This document shows positions 62,637-64,000 of a stretch of DNA of 64,000 nt, one piece after another. The notes below the pieces were generated by a model. It was not told the DNA's origin. It saw only the letters and a program-made list of their open reading frames with translations, and made no database searches. How positions within the stretch are numbered: the stretch's first letter is position 1; every line of letters begins with the position of its first letter. A program made the position numbers and the translations under genes. This stretch comes from Sphingorhabdus sp. Alg231-15 (lineage in GTDB: Bacteria > Pseudomonadota > Alphaproteobacteria > Sphingomonadales > Sphingomonadaceae): contig NZ_LT703001.1 of the NCBI RefSeq assembly GCF_900149705.1, forward strand, positions 2,294,001 through 2,358,000, in the 5' to 3' direction.

Positions 62637-63107
62637 TTACGAACTCGGCCGCGACATCCGCGATCGCCACACGGCATTGAGCAACATCGTGCATGCGGAC
62701 TGTGCGAGTACCGTGATCATGAAGCCAAAAGTAAAGATCATCAACACGAGCGTCCGGTCCGGCTCTTGACCTTCCGAAAAGGCCATGGACAGATTGAACA
62801 GCAAGTCATGTACCGGAGGCAAAGCCAGGAGCAGAGCGACCAATCCGGCGCCGGTCAGCCAGCCCCATTGATTCGAAAATCGCACTGCTGTGCGGTGCCA
62901 TTCATCAAGCTCGCGATCCTTGAAAATCGCTACGACCATGCTGCCAACCACCGTGATTGTCGCGGCAATTCCAGCGCAGAGATAAACCACGGCATCTGGC
63001 TGTTGCCGCAGCCATGGTATCGCCAGAAGAAATGAAATGGGCGCGACCAGAACGAGTATGCCTACCCATGTATAAGGGCTTCGGATCTTGGAGAGGGAGA
63101 ATGACAT
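62637..63107 (-). CDS. Small membrane protein coupled to the XRE regulator
   Basis: 156 residues with four hydrophobic segments ('WVGILVLVAPISFLLAI', 'VYLCAGIAATITVVGSMVVA', 'GWLTGAGLVALLLALPPVHD', 'VLMIFTFGFMITVLAQSACT'). Family not recognised; it resembles the DUF2178-like membrane partners of small XRE regulators. The ATG at 63107 has AAGGA six bases upstream; the longer frame to 63128 is rejected. It is the first gene of the two-gene operon. Confidence 0.7.
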   Translation of the reverse strand: MSFSLSKIRSPYTWVGILVLVAPISFLLAIPWLRQQPDAVVYLCAGIAATITVVGSMVVAIFKDRELDEWHRTAVRFSNQWGWLTGAGLVALLLALPPVHDLLFNLSMAFSEGQEPDRTLVLMIFTFGFMITVLAQSACTMLLNAVWRSRMSRPSS

Positions 63108-63161
63108 ATTGTTTCCTTCGGAACGCAACGAGCAGTTTCATGAAGAAGCACTCGGTGGCTG

Positions 63162-63238
63162 ATTTGCAAAGTGTATTTGTTTTTATGACAAGTGTATTTG
63201 TCATAATTATTCTCAAATGACAAGTGTGCTTTGCAAAT
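63162..63238. promoter_or_regulatory. Operator-like repeat array upstream of the XRE operon
   Basis: The motif RCAARTGTATTTGT occurs as GCAAAGTGTATTTGT (63166-63180), TGACAAGTGTATTTGTCA (63186-63203, perfect 8-base arms TATGACAA/TTGTCATA when extended to 63184-63205) and ACAAGTGTGCTTTGC (63220-63234). The ends ATTTGCAAAG (63162-63171) and CTTTGCAAAT (63229-63238) are exact inverted copies. The block lies 55-131 bases upstream of the membrane gene start and is AT-rich, fitting promoter and XRE operators. The rest of the gap to 63400 shows no gene. Confidence 0.7.
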
Positions 63239-63400
63239 AATATGTCAACAACACACGAAAAACGGGTTTTATGCGTTTGATGAGACTGATGCTGAACGAC
63301 GCGATAGCAGCAAAAGGGGCAGCAAAGGGCCCTTATTTGTGGCAGACTGTTCCTTGTATTGGTTGGCGTCCGCTTTGGGCGCAAAAGCGGTCATCTAGTT

Positions 63401-64000
63401 CTACAATACACTGCTCAGTAACGGCTTTTCGTTCAGAAAATTTTCTATGTTATCTTGCACCAGTTGGGCCTGAGCAAACAGTGTTTCATATGTGGACCCA
63501 CCTTGGTGGGGAGACAGAATCACATTGGGAACGTCTTTCCATCGTGAGCTGTTTGTTGGTTCGGGATCGAACACATCAAGACCTGCCCCGCCTATCGATC
63601 CCGATTTCAAAGCGGCGATCAATGCTGGTTCGTCGACCACACTGCCCCTTGAGACGTTGACGAGCATGCCATCGGAACCAAGCTGATTCAAAATTTCCTG
63701 ATCGATCAAATGGTAGGTTGATTGATCCGGCCTGCAGCAGACAATCAGGCTGCGGCATTGTTCAGCGAGCTCGCCAAGAGAATCAACGTAAGGAAATGTG
63801 ATTTCAGGTTTCGGCCTTGGTCCCCACCATTTTATGTCGACACCAAAGGGTTCAAGACGTTTGACAACCTCCATACCTATTGAACCTAACCCAACTATGC
63901 CGACTGGCATGCCGCGCAGCGAGTGACGAAGTGGACCCGCTTTGGTTACCCAACTGTCCGACATAATATAGTCATGGTTCAGAGGAATTTTCAAAAGCAG
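63401..64000 (-). CDS. D-2-hydroxyacid dehydrogenase, 5' end cut by window
   Basis: About 200 residues visible, no stop upstream, so the N-terminus lies past 64000. The Rossmann motif 'GIVGLGSIGMEVVKRLEP' and the catalytic Arg ('NVSRGSVVDEPALIAAL'), Glu ('DVFDPEPTN') and His ('ILSPHQGGSTYET') mark the D-isomer-specific 2-hydroxyacid dehydrogenases (NAD(P)-dependent reduction of 2-oxo acids). Substrate unknown. The first 100 residues of a usual family member are missing from view. It converges with nothing in the window; the operator array lies 160 bp away. Confidence 0.85.
   Translation of the reverse strand: MLLKIPLNHDYIMSDSWVTKAGPLRHSLRGMPVGIVGLGSIGMEVVKRLEPFGVDIKWWGPRPKPEITFPYVDSLGELAEQCRSLIVCCRPDQSTYHLIDQEILNQLGSDGMLVNVSRGSVVDEPALIAALKSGSIGGAGLDVFDPEPTNSSRWKDVPNVILSPHQGGSTYETLFAQAQLVQDNIENFLNEKPLLSSVL

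Overview
The window reads as chromosomal DNA of a Sphingomonadales alphaproteobacterium, most like the marine Sphingorhabdus/Parasphingorhabdus/Sphingopyxis group. The basis is gene content: an NDUFA12-type complex I subunit, COX15-type heme A synthase, a GapR/DUF2312 protein, an EipA-like DUF1134 protein, an Aat with a long tail, TonB systems, a carotenoid oxygenase and moderate GC. No 16S rRNA lies in the window, so the genus is inference. It is mostly dense core genome, with no phage, insertion sequence, integrase or CRISPR array.

Layout. 1-4 kb (minus strand): a cut-off AraC regulator, hisN, a DsbB-like protein, prs and a membrane LytTR regulator. 4-10.6 kb (plus): a DUF2306 protein, nadE-gltX, a TonB protein, a small membrane protein, ribD and riboflavin synthase. 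10.6-16.6 kb: eipA, tRNA-Ser(GCT), a CCP-type carboxypeptidase coupled to a lipoprotein, galE, rpmJ, a HAD hydrolase, an FKBP isomerase and rpsU. 16.9-22 kb: a class II aldolase-like protein, an orphan 2Fe-2S subunit, a Fur-boxed TonB siderophore receptor, arsC and an orphan ParA. 22-31 kb: a GGDEF-EAL protein, a fatty acyl-AMP ligase, recX, a double cold-shock protein, DUF192, NDUFA12 and DUF2155, with aat convergent and overlapping DUF2155 by about 300 bp, then an OxyR-like regulator. 31-35.6 kb: DUF465, nhaA, YbaN, a Rieske oxygenase, a cupin and a PilZ protein.

35.8-39.7 kb is the most accessory-looking part. tRNA-Trp(CCA) is followed by a VOC protein, a TetR repressor and a divergent four-gene cassette (PhyH dioxygenase, SnoaL-like protein, two HCCA-isomerase/DsbA-like proteins). 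A perfect 24-bp palindrome lies in the promoter gap. Only after the cassette come secE-nusG-rplK-rplA, which end at a strong terminator rather than continuing into rplJL-rpoBC. 42-50 kb: an outer membrane barrel, a GFA protein, pyk, DUF1244, gapR, YbjQ, a CPBP protease and yebC-ruvC-ruvA-[secreted protein]-ruvB. 50-53.6 kb (minus): dapD, a carotenoid oxygenase, a secreted protein and a HAD nucleotidase. 53.7-59.6 kb: a lipidated S8 autotransporter protease, dxs and a Fur/Zur regulator. Two copies of a 228-bp fold-back repeat flank dxs-zur. 59.7-64 kb: ctaA, cutA, rplM-rpsI, an XRE regulator with a membrane protein and an operator array, and a D-2-hydroxyacid dehydrogenase cut by the window end.

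The best candidates for something undescribed are the TetR/PhyH/SnoaL/double-isomerase cassette between tRNA-Trp and secE, the fold-back repeat family, the aat/DUF2155 antisense overlap and the single-cysteine OxyR-like regulator. All calls come from reading sequence and motifs; no database search was run.
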